A DNA stretch of 11,550 nt from JAQVPN01 sp036170435. GTDB lineage: Bacteria; Patescibacteriota; Gracilibacteria; BD1-5; UBA6164. Below are positions 1 through 7,192 of the stretch, in pieces (within the stretch, counting starts at the first letter, position 1; each line of letters begins with the position of its first letter). The stretch spans positions 1-11,550 of the forward strand of contig JAVHPF010000057.1 in the NCBI GenBank assembly GCA_036170435.1. The letters are read 5' to 3'. Under the pieces are notes generated by a model, which was given only the letters and a program-made list of their open reading frames with translations, was not told where the DNA came from and searched no databases. The translations under genes and the position numbers were made by a program.

Positions 1-1383
1 CCAGGACTTAAAATTTGATATTTATCTCAAGATTTATTTTGGAAATCAGATAAAAATACTCTTAGAGAAGAAATGTTAGAATTATTTCCAGAAATAAATA
101 AACAAATAGAAAGATTAAATGAAATCAAAGAAAATCATGATGCATGGCAAGAAACAGAAGAATTAAATAAATTATTAGTTGAAAATGATTGATTTAAGAA
201 ACATACACTTCAACTTGAAATACTTAAATATTTCTGATTTTCTGAGGAACAATTAGATTTTAATGTATTACAATTATCAGGTTGAGAACAAACAAAAGTT
301 CAAATAGCTAAATTTTTGATACAAGAAGTGGATTTACTTATTTTGGATGAACCAACAAATCACCTAGATATAAACTGAATTATATTTCTAGAACAATTTT
401 GTAAAAACTGGAAAAAGGCAATATTATCAATTTCTCATGATATCAGATTTATAAATAACACTTCTACAAAAATAGCAGAAATTTCAAATAAAAAAATCAA
501 TAATTATCCAGGTAATTATGAAGAATATTTAATAGAAAAACAAGCAAGATTTTATTCGGAAATGAGAAATTATACAAATCAAAAAAGAGAAATAGATAAA
601 GAAAATGATTATATCAATAGATTTAGAGCAAATAGTGCAAAAGCTTCAAGTGTACAATCTAGAATCAAAGCATTAGATAAAGTAGAAATACTAACAAAAC
701 CAGAAAATGAATCAGTAGTTAAAATGATTAAGATAAACTCGGATAAAAGATTACCAGAAATTATCATGAAATTTGAGAATATAGAAGTTTGATATAATTA
801 TCCTATTGTTACTTTACCAGAATATTTAGAAGTACATAAAAGTGATAAAATTGGTATTATATGATGAAATTGAGCAGGGAAGACAACTCTACTTAAAACT
901 ATTTTATGAGAACTAAAACCATTAGATGGAATAGCAACAATAAATGAAACTATAAAAATAGGTTCTTATTCACAAGTACTTGAGAATTTAAATCCAGAAT
1001 TAAGTATCATAAAAGAATTATGAAAAGACTATGAAAATGAAACAGAAATCAGAACAATTCTTTGAGGTTTATTAATTACATGAGATAAAGTAGATCAAAC
1101 AATATCAACTCTTTCTGGTTGAGAAAGAGCAAAAGTGGCATTAACAAAAATGTTACTAGTAAAACCACATATCATAGTTATGGATGAACCAACAAATCAC
1201 TTGGATTTACATTCAAAAGAAGTTATCAAAAAGATGTTAGAATGATTTAATTGAACAACAATTATAGTATCTCATGATAGAGATTTACTTGAATCAGTAT
1301 CAAATAAAGTTTGGTTAATCAAAGACAGAGTTTTAGTTGTTTACAATGAAGCTGAAAAAGGTTTTGAAGAAGTTTTTGGATAA
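1..1383 (+). CDS. ABC-F family ATP-binding protein, 5' end missing
   Basis: The reading frame is open from base 1 to a TAA stop, giving 460 residues; the start and the first Walker A lie outside the window. ABC-F proteins are soluble twin-ATPases, usually acting on the ribosome in translation or antibiotic protection. In order: LSGGEQ signature near residue 92, LILDEPTNHLD (D116, E117), the charged inter-domain linker at about 155-225, second Walker A GGNGAGKT at 288-295, LSGGER near 371, VMDEPTNHLD (D395, E396), and the SHD switch soon after. No membrane segment is present. The frame needs TGA read as glycine: 16 of 27 glycines are TGA, including three in the second Walker A. Which ABC-F subfamily (EttA, Uup, YbiT or resistance type) cannot be told without the N-terminus. 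Confidence 0.93.
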
Positions 1384-1429
1384 AATTAAAAGCCCACACT
1401 TTTTTATTTCTTAATTTAATAAATTTTCT

Positions 1430-1435
1430 TATAAT
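1430..1435 (+). promoter_or_regulatory. Possible -10 box TATAAT before the small membrane protein
   Basis: A perfect TATAAT lies 28 bases before the ATG at 1464, in the 80-base gap after the ABC-F stop. No convincing -35 hexamer is seen at the expected distance. In such AT-rich DNA the match could be chance. Confidence 0.35.
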
Positions 1436-1463
1436 ACAACAAATATAATTTAATCACTAAACT

Positions 1464-1673
1464 ATGAATATTGATACAAATCTGCTTTTTGCGGGAATAA
1501 TTTTTGGAGCATTTGGAATGTGATATTTTGTTTATGGAAAACAAAATTCTAAAGCTATTGCTTTATTGTCTGGAATAGCATTGATGATATTTCCATATTT
1601 TGTTGAAAATCTATATTACGTTTTAGCAATTTGAATATTTCTTATTGTTCTACCATTTATTATAAGATCATAA
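1464..1673 (+). CDS. Small three-helix membrane protein
   Basis: This 69-residue protein begins MNIDTNLLFAGIIFGAFGMG and has three hydrophobic segments, at about residues 7-25, 32-47 and 50-67, joined by short turns (YGKQNSK and VENLYY). From memory it resembles a widespread family of unassigned ~70-residue bacterial membrane proteins with a FG..GYF.YGK start and an ALM.FPYFV centre; that resemblance was not checked. Two of seven glycines are TGA (residue 20 and within the last helix), which splits the gene under the standard code. It ends one base before the next ATG, so the two genes are almost certainly co-transcribed. No Shine-Dalgarno sequence is seen upstream. Function is unknown. Confidence 0.75.
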
Positions 1674-1674
1674 A

Positions 1675-2250
1675 ATGCAGTATATAATTATTTATTCCAA
1701 AGCTAGGCATTGATATGTTAGATTGATGCCTGATATGAGCTTAAAACTAACGATTCCACATAAAAAATCTGGGGATAAAAATTTCGAAAATATCTTGCTT
1801 GAAAAATGAAAGCAATTATTTGAGAGATATAAGAAAAGAAATGTAGTGAAAATAGAAGCTAATTTTGAGTGAAAAATTTTAATTTTTTGAGAACTTATAG
1901 ATTTAGTAGATATTACTTGAAATCCAGATAAATATTTGAAAGAAACTTTTATTCTGGAAAGCACTAAACTTCTTGATAAATATTCACAGCTTTTATGAAT
2001 TCCTTACCATAAACTTAGTGTTCGTAAATTGAAATCTAAATGGGGTTCTTGTACTCATACAAATAATATTTCTCTGAATCTGAATCTAGTTCATCTGGAT
2101 AAGAAATTTTTGGAATATGTTGTTGTCCATGAAATCTGTCATCTAAAAGAAAAAAATCATTCCAGTAAATTTTGGGATTTAGTAGCTAGTTTTTCTTCTG
2201 ATTATAAAGGAATTAGAAAGGAATTAAAAGCTATTTCATTTATTTCATAG
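1675..2250 (+). CDS. YgjP/SprT-like zinc metallopeptidase (M48, DUF45 type)
   Basis: This 191-residue protein carries the SKWGSC block typical of the YgjP/DUF45 family at about 120-125, followed by the zinc site HEICH (H152, E153, H156) and a further histidine at 162 in the N-H-S-S-K-F-W context that usually supplies the third ligand. Family members are predicted zinc proteases or metal-dependent hydrolases of poorly known substrate. There is no signal peptide, so it should be cytoplasmic. The ATG is one base after the stop of the small membrane protein, supporting translational coupling and this start. Six of nine glycines are TGA, all in the N-terminal two thirds, which is why only the C-terminal third is open under the standard code. 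It ends at TAG. Confidence 0.88.
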
Positions 2251-2297
2251 AAAATTCTTACATAGAACTTACATTGAAAGACTAAAATGCGCTTAAC

Positions 2298-2307
2298 TTA
2301 TAAATAT
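2298..2307 (+). promoter_or_regulatory. TTATAAATA-type box before the Met/Asn-rich protein
   Basis: TTATAAATAT lies 29 bases before the ATG at 2337 and matches nine of ten bases of the TTATAAATAA box found upstream of the minus-strand genes. It could be a -10 element. The background is very AT-rich, so the call is weak. Confidence 0.35.
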
Positions 2308-2336
2308 AAGTTATTTATTTAATAAATTTATCAATT

Positions 2337-2720
2337 ATGTGTGAAAAATTTAAAACTTTTGTAAAAGAACATAAATATTGTGTTTCTTGAGTTCTTGCAA
2401 TTATCTTGATTTTAGCTTTACTTTCAGCTTTTAGAGAACATAGAGAAGACAGATATAATCATTTTTCTAGAGATGGAAGAGGAAATTATGAAATGAAATT
2501 TGATAAAGATTCTTCTTGATTTGAAAGAGGTGGAAATGAAAGAAATTTCAGAAATAACAATGAAACTACAAATCAGATGATGAATAGAGGAAATATGATG
2601 AATGCACAAAGTGGTGCTAATCTAGCTCCAAACCAAATGATGCAAGTTCAACAAAATGCAGTAAATGCAAATACTGGAACTTCAGTTAAAACAAATACTG
2701 GAGCAAGTATCGTAAAATAG
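2337..2720 (+). CDS. Single-pass membrane protein with Met/Asn-rich outer tail
   Basis: This 127-residue protein has a short charged N-terminus (MCEKFKTFVKEHKY), one hydrophobic helix at about residues 15-32, then a long polar tail. The tail's first half is rich in Arg, Asn, Gly and acidic residues. Its second half is rich in Met, Asn and Gln, with several MM pairs (QMMNRGNMMN, NQMMQVQQ), and it ends in a Thr/Ser/Asn/Gly stretch. Lysine on the inner side suggests N-in with the tail outside. Two glycines are TGA (residue 18 in the helix and one near residue 61). Met-rich exported tails can bind Cu(I) in other systems, but nothing here proves it. I do not recognise the family. A strong terminator follows the TAG stop. 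Confidence 0.75.
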
Positions 2721-2727
2721 TTAAAGC

Positions 2728-2759
2728 AAAAAAAGAAGAGTTTTATCTCTTCTTTTTTT
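2728..2759. terminator. Bidirectional terminator between converging genes
   Basis: A perfect 13-bp stem (2728-2740 with 2747-2759) with a six-base loop has an A-run on the left and a T-run on the right, so it can end transcription from both sides. It serves the Met/Asn-rich gene on the plus strand and the converging transglycosylase-like gene, whose stop codon (2758-2760) overlaps the right arm. Confidence 0.88.
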
Positions 2760-3642
2760 ATTTAGTTTCCCATTTTAATACTTTTAATACTGTTGTAACT
2801 ATTCAATCACTATTTGATTTTAAATTTGAATTTAGATTAGCATTTGCAAAAGTGAAAGTTTCTAAATCTGCCGATTTTCTTATTCAGTTATATAGTAGAG
2901 CATAAAGTCTCAGATCTCCGATAGAGAATTTATCATGAGATAATTTTATATTTTCATCTCAAAAATATTTCTTAAATTTTCAACTATCTTTATTATAATA
3001 AGCAATTTTATTTTTAGAAAAGTTTATGAAATCAATTATTTCTGCTTTAAATTCTTCTAAGCTTATTTCACCAGGATTATAGTATCTAGATGTTATTTGA
3101 AAAGCTCACCATCAATTTGGCGGATTATCTAGATTACAATTATGTTCTTTTTTCCACATTGCAATTATTAATTCCGTTGGGAAATCTTGTTCCTTGGCAA
3201 TAGAGTCTATAAAATCATAATTTTTTACACAAGCATTAGATATTTCTCCAGATATTTCTTTTCCATAAGTATCGATCAAACTTTGTTTTGTGTTTTCTTT
3301 TATAGTTTTTGCTACATTTTCTTTTTTCTTTGGAGTTTTTATTTTTACTGATTTTTTAGGATTTTCTTTTTCAGCTTTTTCTATATAGGCGACTAGACTA
3401 TTTTTGATTAGTTTCAAAAAATATATAGTTCTTTCATTTTCTCTATTTGCTTCTATATATTTATTAATTTGATTTTTGATAACTTTTATTCTGCTTAATC
3501 ATTTATTTTTATAAATGCTATCTATTTTTGTTTGTATAGTTTGCAATTTTATATTCTCTTCTTGACTAGGGAAATAAGTAGCATAAGAACTACTAGTTAA
3601 TATAATGCTAGACACCAAAATGCAGGCAATTATTTTTCTCAT
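2758..3642 (-). CDS. Secreted protein with lytic-transglycosylase/lysozyme-like core
   Basis: This 294-residue protein starts with a signal peptide (MRKIIACILVSSIILTSSSYA, likely cut after residue 21). A charged, probably helical region rich in Lys, Glu and Ile follows (about 25-130, with a KTPKKKENVAKTIKEN stretch). At about 145-185 the segment ending WKKEHNCNLDNPPNGWGAFQI resembles the catalytic-Glu region of SLT/lysozyme-fold enzymes, where E166 would be the acid and GWGAFQI would match the family's G..G..Q block. Cleavage of peptidoglycan glycan strands is therefore plausible but is inferred from motif shape only. Seven of eleven glycines are TGA, including two in the NGWG block. The gene is divergent from its right neighbour. 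Its stop overlaps the shared terminator. Confidence 0.8.
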
Positions 3643-3653
3643 GAATTATTTTT

Positions 3654-3663
3654 TTATTTATAA
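3654..3663 (-). promoter_or_regulatory. TTATAAATAA box before the transglycosylase-like gene
   Basis: On the minus strand TTATAAATAA lies 11 bases before the ATG at 3642. The identical ten bases occur upstream of the genes starting at 6418 and 9653, and one base off before rsmG. It probably contains the -10 element (TATAAA). It sits in the 150-base divergent gap 3643-3792, which holds no gene. Confidence 0.42.
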
Positions 3664-3772
3664 TGTTGCCTGATTTTAAGTATAAATTGTTTTTTTCCAA
3701 ACTTTTTGCTCTTGACTCTTTTAATTTACTTGATTTTTGCCAATCTTTTATTATTATGCATTTATAGTTTTA

Positions 3773-3778
3773 TATAAT
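3773..3778 (+). promoter_or_regulatory. Possible -10 box TATAAT before the coiled-coil protein
   Basis: A perfect TATAAT lies 14 bases before the ATG at 3793, implying a very short leader. No good -35 is at the usual distance. An alternative pair further up (TTGATT at 3730-3735 and TATTAT at 3752-3757, spacer 16) is also possible. Confidence 0.35.
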
Positions 3779-3792
3779 AATTTTTCGCTTTT

Positions 3793-4236
3793 ATGAAAAC
3801 TACTTTTTATATGCTAGTTATAGTAATAGTTTCGTATATTTTGCTTGTATTTATTTCTCCTAGTGTAGCTGATAATATATGAGATAAGCTTGGGATAAAA
3901 GATACAAATGAACAAATTAGAAATTTTAAATCAGGTTTAGATATTTTCTCTACAAATACTTCAACGTGAACTAGTGCGGAGAATAGCTGAACTAGTGCAA
4001 CAAATACAAGTACCTGAGTAAACCCATTAGAACAGGTTACAGATTTACAATGATGAGTTATGCAAGCTAGAGATATTATCACAAATAAAATTTCAGAAAC
4101 AAAAACTGATCTAGATGATACTAGAAAAGCAGTTGATGAAACGAATAAAAATATTCAAAAAACTCAAGATTCAATAAATGCTACTCTTGATTCTGTAAAT
4201 CAAGTACAAACTTCTTTGTGAAAAATAGTTAAATAA
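3793..4236 (+). CDS. Membrane-anchored protein with Thr/Ser linker and coiled-coil tail
   Basis: This 147-residue protein has one hydrophobic segment at about residues 4-24 (MLVIVIVSYILLVFIS), which could be an anchor or an uncleaved signal. A Thr/Ser/Asn/Gly linker at about 53-77 repeats NTSTG-like units. A long polar helix at about 87-147 is rich in Asp, Lys, Thr, Asn and Gln with regular hydrophobic spacing (ISETKTDLDD, NIQKTQDSIN, TLDSVNQVQT), as in a coiled coil. No enzyme motif is visible. Seven of nine glycines are TGA, including a TGA-TGA pair, so it is invisible under the standard code. Only 22 bases separate it from dcd, suggesting co-transcription, though the two need not be functionally linked. 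Function is unknown; a structural envelope role is a guess. Confidence 0.75.
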
Positions 4237-4258
4237 TTATTAATAATAAAATAGTAAT

Positions 4259-4837
4259 ATGATATTAGCCGATAGCGAAATAATAAAGAGATTGGAATCA
4301 GGAAATATAGAACTTACTCCAACTAATGGAATAATTTATGATAATAGACAAGTTGGTCCAGCAAGTCTTGATTTTAGATTAGGAAATGTTTTCAAATCTT
4401 ATAAAAGAGATAATTTAACAGTTATTGATCCAAAAATTGGAGTAGATGAAAAACATGTGGAAACTATTAGAGTTGCAGATTGAGAACCATTTATACTACA
4501 TCCTAGACAATTTGTACTTTGAGTTACTCGAGAAAAAATTAAACTTCCAAATGATTTGGTTGCTAGATGCGAGGGAAGAAGCTCTATTGGTAGACTGGGA
4601 GTTATTATACATTCTACAGCAGGATTTATTGACCCAGGATTCGAAGGGACAATTACACTTGAAATAACAAATATAAATGAAGTACCAATTGCTCTTTATC
4701 CTGGAATGAGAATAGGACAATTTGCATTTGAACTTTTGGAATGAGAAGTTATAAACTCTTATGATAAAAGAACAGGGAGTAAATATATGTGACAAATAGA
4801 ACCAGAAATAAGCAGAATAGCTCTAGATATATACTAG
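4259..4837 (+). CDS. dcd: dCTP deaminase
   Basis: This 192-residue protein is close to the usual length (about 193 in E. coli). It would convert dCTP to dUTP and ammonia in the cytoplasm, feeding dTTP synthesis; some family members also hydrolyse dUTP. Family hallmarks are visible: MILADSEI start, VGPASLDFRLG near 34, CEGRSSIGRLGV at 104-115 (R107, S108, R112) and GFEGTITLEI with the presumed catalytic E129. The C-terminus has YPGMRIGQFAF and RTGSKYMGQ, which contact nucleotide in known structures. Four of 18 glycines are TGA, a low share for this window, including one in LGVTRE and one in YMGQ. The frame overlaps several out-of-frame ORFs that are shadows. Its TAG stop lies inside the terminator stem. 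Confidence 0.96.
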
Positions 4838-4851
4838 GGCTATTTTTTTTT
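4819..4851 (+). terminator. Terminator overlapping the dcd stop codon
   Basis: An 8-bp stem (4819-4826 with 4834-4841, one G-U pair) with an ATATATA loop is followed by one A and a run of T. The dcd TAG stop (4835-4837) lies in the right arm, so the last dcd codons double as the hairpin. Confidence 0.8.
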
Positions 4852-4890
4852 AAATGTCTATATTAATTATTAAAAAAATATTAATTTTTT

Positions 4891-4919
4891 TTGCAAAAAA
4901 ACATTTTTTCAGTTAGAAT
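4891..4919 (+). promoter_or_regulatory. Sigma70-type promoter for the LPGTG surface protein
   Basis: TTGCAA (4891-4896) and TAGAAT (4914-4919) are separated by exactly 17 bases, the best -35/-10 pair in the window. It predicts a start near 4926 and a leader of about 30 bases before the ATG at 4959. The -35 sits in the middle of a 16-base palindrome, TTTTTTTGCAAAAAAA (4886-4901), and A/T tracts lie upstream, which may act as an UP-like element or operator. Confidence 0.6.
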
Positions 4920-4958
4920 GCATCACGTTAATTTATTTATTAATTTTTTAAAACACTT

Positions 4959-5867
4959 ATGTTTACAAAAAATAAAAGTTTAGCAGTTTTGGCTGCTATG
5001 ATATTATCTACAGCTAGCTTAGCTTCTGCTGCTACTGGAGATATGATGACTACAGGTGCTATGTCTGGAACTACTATGGATTCAGGAACTACTATGATGG
5101 ATTCTGGTTCTACTTTAAAAATAGATAAAGTTGATGCATCAGTTGCAAAAACAATTACTGCAACTTTTTCAAAAGAAGTTTCAAAAGATGGTGCTGTAAT
5201 GAAAGTTATGGAAGATAATAGAGTTTCTTCTTCTATTCCTGATACTACTGATACTAAAAAAGTTACTTTAGTTTTGAATGATGATGTTCAAACTGGATCT
5301 ACTTATAGCCTTTTCTTAGTTTCTGGACAAGAAGGATCTATGGATTTTACTATAGGAGATACACTTCCTACAGATTCTATAGCTAATACTGAAACTACTG
5401 GAACTCAAAATATTGCATCTATTAAAATTGTAGATTCAAAAACTATTGAAGTTACATTTAAAGCTGATATTGCTGGAGATTCAGAATTTAAATTATTAAA
5501 AGAAGTAAAAGTTGCTTCTACTGATATAACTGGTAACAATGTTACTATGACTACAGAAAATGATTTATCTACTGCAAAAACTTATACTCTTACTATTGTT
5601 ACTCTAAATGATTCTACTGGAAATCCTATATCTGCAGATGATAGTTTATATGATTTTAATTATACTGGAACAGATTCTACAGATACTGCTTCTGGAACAA
5701 CTGATTTAAATGCTGCAACTGGTGCTACTGCATCTGGAGTTGAAGCTGCTGCTGCTCAAGCAAAAGAATTACCAGGAACTGGTCCAAAAGAAACAATGTT
5801 GTTTTTCGCAGCTATGTTACTTGCACTATTCACTGTATTATATTACAGAAAAAAAATAGCTAGATAG
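4959..5867 (+). CDS. Exported Ig-like surface protein with LPGTG C-terminal anchor
   Basis: This 302-residue protein has a classic signal peptide (cut expected after A24, motif ASA), then a Met/Thr/Gly/Ser-rich stretch (about 27-50). Two related beta-rich domains follow, at about 52-133 and 150-235. Each has the D-x-KTI-x-x-TF pattern seen in bacterial Ig-like domains of the SbsA/Big_5 kind. A Thr/Ala/Gly linker leads to ELPGTG (L271-G275), a hydrophobic helix at about 280-297 and a basic tail RKKIAR, the layout of a sortase substrate. The protein is presumably displayed at the cell surface. Uniquely here, none of its 20 glycines is TGA (almost all are GGA). It has its own good promoter and a strong terminator, suggesting high expression. 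Sortase attachment is inferred; no sortase gene is in the window. Confidence 0.92.
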   Translation: MFTKNKSLAVLAAMILSTASLASAATGDMMTTGAMSGTTMDSGTTMMDSGSTLKIDKVDASVAKTITATFSKEVSKDGAVMKVMEDNRVSSSIPDTTDTKKVTLVLNDDVQTGSTYSLFLVSGQEGSMDFTIGDTLPTDSIANTETTGTQNIASIKIVDSKTIEVTFKADIAGDSEFKLLKEVKVASTDITGNNVTMTTENDLSTAKTYTLTIVTLNDSTGNPISADDSLYDFNYTGTDSTDTASGTTDLNAATGATASGVEAAAAQAKELPGTGPKETMLFFAAMLLALFTVLYYRKKIAR

Positions 5868-5892
5868 TTCTAGCATTATTTAAAGCCTTAAT

Positions 5893-5926
5893 AAAAAAAT
5901 CTCTAGAGAAGTCTAGAGATTTTTTT
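5893..5926. terminator. Bidirectional terminator, 15-bp perfect stem
   Basis: A perfect 15-bp stem (5893-5907 with 5912-5926) with a GAAG tetraloop has seven A on the left and seven T on the right. It ends the LPGTG gene on the plus strand and the converging gene (stop at 5939-5941) on the minus strand. Confidence 0.92.
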
Positions 5927-5938
5927 GCTTATAATTTT

Positions 5939-6418
5939 TTAATTTCTTTCTTCGAAAACTAAATATTTCAATCTATTTATATGAGTTCTTAATTTAGAAT
6001 AAGAATCATTTATAAGTTTCAAAACATTTGTATCTTTTTTTAAATATGGATATTTTTCTACTTTTCTATTCCATTCTAAATATTTATTTAAATTATATGC
6101 AACATATTCATATTCAGTTATTATTCCAGACATTTTTGTATAAGAAAATTCTCAAGAATTATATCTTTGAATAATTCCATATTTTAATTTTTTATCATAA
6201 GTGATCATAGTAGATTGCATATTTTTGAAATTTTCTGAATTGAAATTATAACTATTTATTTTTATATTTTCTAATTTTGTAATTTCAGGTCAATTAGTAA
6301 GATGTAGAATTTGATCTATTTCTCATTCAGAGTATCCTTCTTCCAAAGCAAAAGTATTATTTAAAGTTGAAAAAACAAGAGCTGTAGATATAATGAAGGC
6401 AAATATTACTTTTTTCAT
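5939..6418 (-). CDS. Small exported protein of unknown function
   Basis: This 159-residue protein starts with a signal peptide (MKKVIFAFIISTALVFSTLN, cut probably after TFA at residue 24). The mature part is polar and rich in Asn, Tyr, Lys and Glu, with helical-looking segments (EYEYVAYNLNKYLEWNRK and INDSYSKLRTHINRLKYL). No cysteine or known catalytic motif is seen. Three of six glycines are TGA; the one near residue 90 makes standard-code callers start at an internal Met (6133). It is transcribed divergently from dnaJ across a 50-base gap. I do not recognise the family; a periplasmic or surface role is inferred only from the signal peptide. Confidence 0.77.
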
Positions 6419-6444
6419 ATTAGTAAAAAATTAAAAGATAAGAT

Positions 6445-6454
6445 TTATTTATAA
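6445..6454 (-). promoter_or_regulatory. TTATAAATAA box before the small exported gene
   Basis: On the minus strand TTATAAATAA lies 26 bases before the ATG at 6418. It overlaps the palindrome in the 50-base divergent gap, so promoters for both genes share the same DNA. Confidence 0.42.
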
Positions 6455-6462
6455 TTATAAAT
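6447..6462. promoter_or_regulatory. 16-base palindrome holding two divergent -10 boxes
   Basis: ATTTATAATTATAAAT is a perfect inverted repeat. It contains TATAAT on the plus strand (6450-6455, 13 bases before the dnaJ ATG) and TATAAT on the minus strand (6459-6454). Either the two promoters overlap head-on or the palindrome is an operator. In AT-rich DNA chance palindromes are common. Confidence 0.4.
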
Positions 6463-6468
6463 TTCAAT

Positions 6469-7176
6469 ATGTCAAATAAAAATTATTATGATGTTCTATG
6501 AGTTTCAAAAACTGCAAGTACTGATGAAATAAAAAAGGCTTATAGAAAGCAAGCTATGAAGCATCATCCTGATAGAAATAAATGAGAAAAAACAGATGAA
6601 AGCAAAATCAAAGAAATAAATGAAGCTTATGAAGTACTGTCAGATAAAGAAAAGAAAAAACAATATGATACTTTTGGTTCAACTTGAAATTTTTCTGGAT
6701 GAGCTGGAGGATTTTCATGATATGAAGATATTTTTGGCTGAGCAAGTAGATGATGATCTAGACAACAAACTGGATGATTTGATTTTGATTTAGGAGATAT
6801 TTTTTCTCAGTTTGGATGATGAAGTTCTAAAAAACAAAAAAGACAAACTAGCTATGATTATGATGATATGTTTTCGTCTCAGCAAACTAAGAAAGAAGAA
6901 GTGAATTTAGACTTAGAAAAAACTTACGAAGTAGCTGTTTTTGATTTGATTTTATGAACAAAAATAGATGTAGAATGAGCAGATAAACAAAAAGCAAAAT
7001 TAAAAATTCCAGAAGGAACTAAGCCTGGAACAAAGTTTAAAGTAAAAGAATTTGGAAAAAGTTTAGGATGAAAAAAATGAAATTTAATAGTGAAAATAGA
7101 AGCAAAAATGCCAAAACATATTAGTGATTTGGACAAAAGCTTACTTGAGAGTATAAAAAATAATATAGCCTACTAA
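6469..7176 (+). CDS. dnaJ: DnaJ-type co-chaperone, short form without zinc finger
   Basis: This 235-residue protein would stimulate the ATPase of DnaK and deliver unfolded substrates in the cytoplasm. The J domain (about 5-67) has the HPD motif at 33-35. A Gly/Phe-rich linker follows (about 67-135: NFSGGAGGFSGYEDIFGG), then one C-terminal beta domain (about 142-220) with LKIPEGTKPGTKF and GNLIVKIEAKMP. Full DnaJ is about 370 residues with a Cys4 zinc finger and two C-terminal domains; here the zinc finger and the first C-terminal domain are missing, so it is closer to a trimmed CbpA/type II form. Of 27 glycines 15 are TGA, with several GGA-TGA and TGA-TGA pairs in the linker. The RNA methyltransferase starts 16 bases later, likely in one operon. 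Confidence 0.92.
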
Positions 7177-7192
7177 AAAATAGAAAATAACA

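Noticed and set aside
562..792. Separate 76-residue gene starting at 562
   Set aside because: It is the TGA-free linker segment of the ABC-F protein in the same frame, not an independent gene.
1..1383. ABC-F gene as a decayed pseudogene with many nonsense codons
   Set aside because: All the interrupting codons are TGA at glycine positions, and no TAA, TAG or frameshift occurs in 460 codons.
1383..1417. Possible terminator after the ABC-F gene
   Set aside because: Only short interrupted A/T pairing (AAATTAA with TTAATTT) and a T-run are present; too weak to call beside the clear hairpins elsewhere.
1692..1964. Open frame of 90 codons on the minus strand
   Set aside because: It is antisense to the metallopeptidase gene, whose own frame with TGA=Gly carries SKWGSC and HExxH. 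The antisense product has no recognisable feature.
2424..2609. Minus-strand frame of 61 codons
   Set aside because: It is a shadow of the Met/Asn-rich membrane protein; its His/Ser/Ile-rich product is what antisense of A-rich coding DNA gives.
3643..3792. 150-base divergent gap checked for an RNA gene or small protein
   Set aside because: It contains T-rich stretches and promoter-like boxes only; no tRNA-like fold, repeat or convincing frame was seen.
3807..4082. Minus-strand frame of 91 codons
   Set aside because: It is antisense to the coiled-coil protein; the plus-strand frame has a start, membrane segment, stop and good spacing to dcd.
4446..4795. Plus-strand frame at 4446-4667 and minus-strand frame at 4496-4795
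   Set aside because: Both overlap the middle of dcd, whose frame holds the catalytic residues.
6924..7136. Minus-strand frame of 70 codons
   Set aside because: It is antisense to the DnaJ C-terminal domain and shows no motif.
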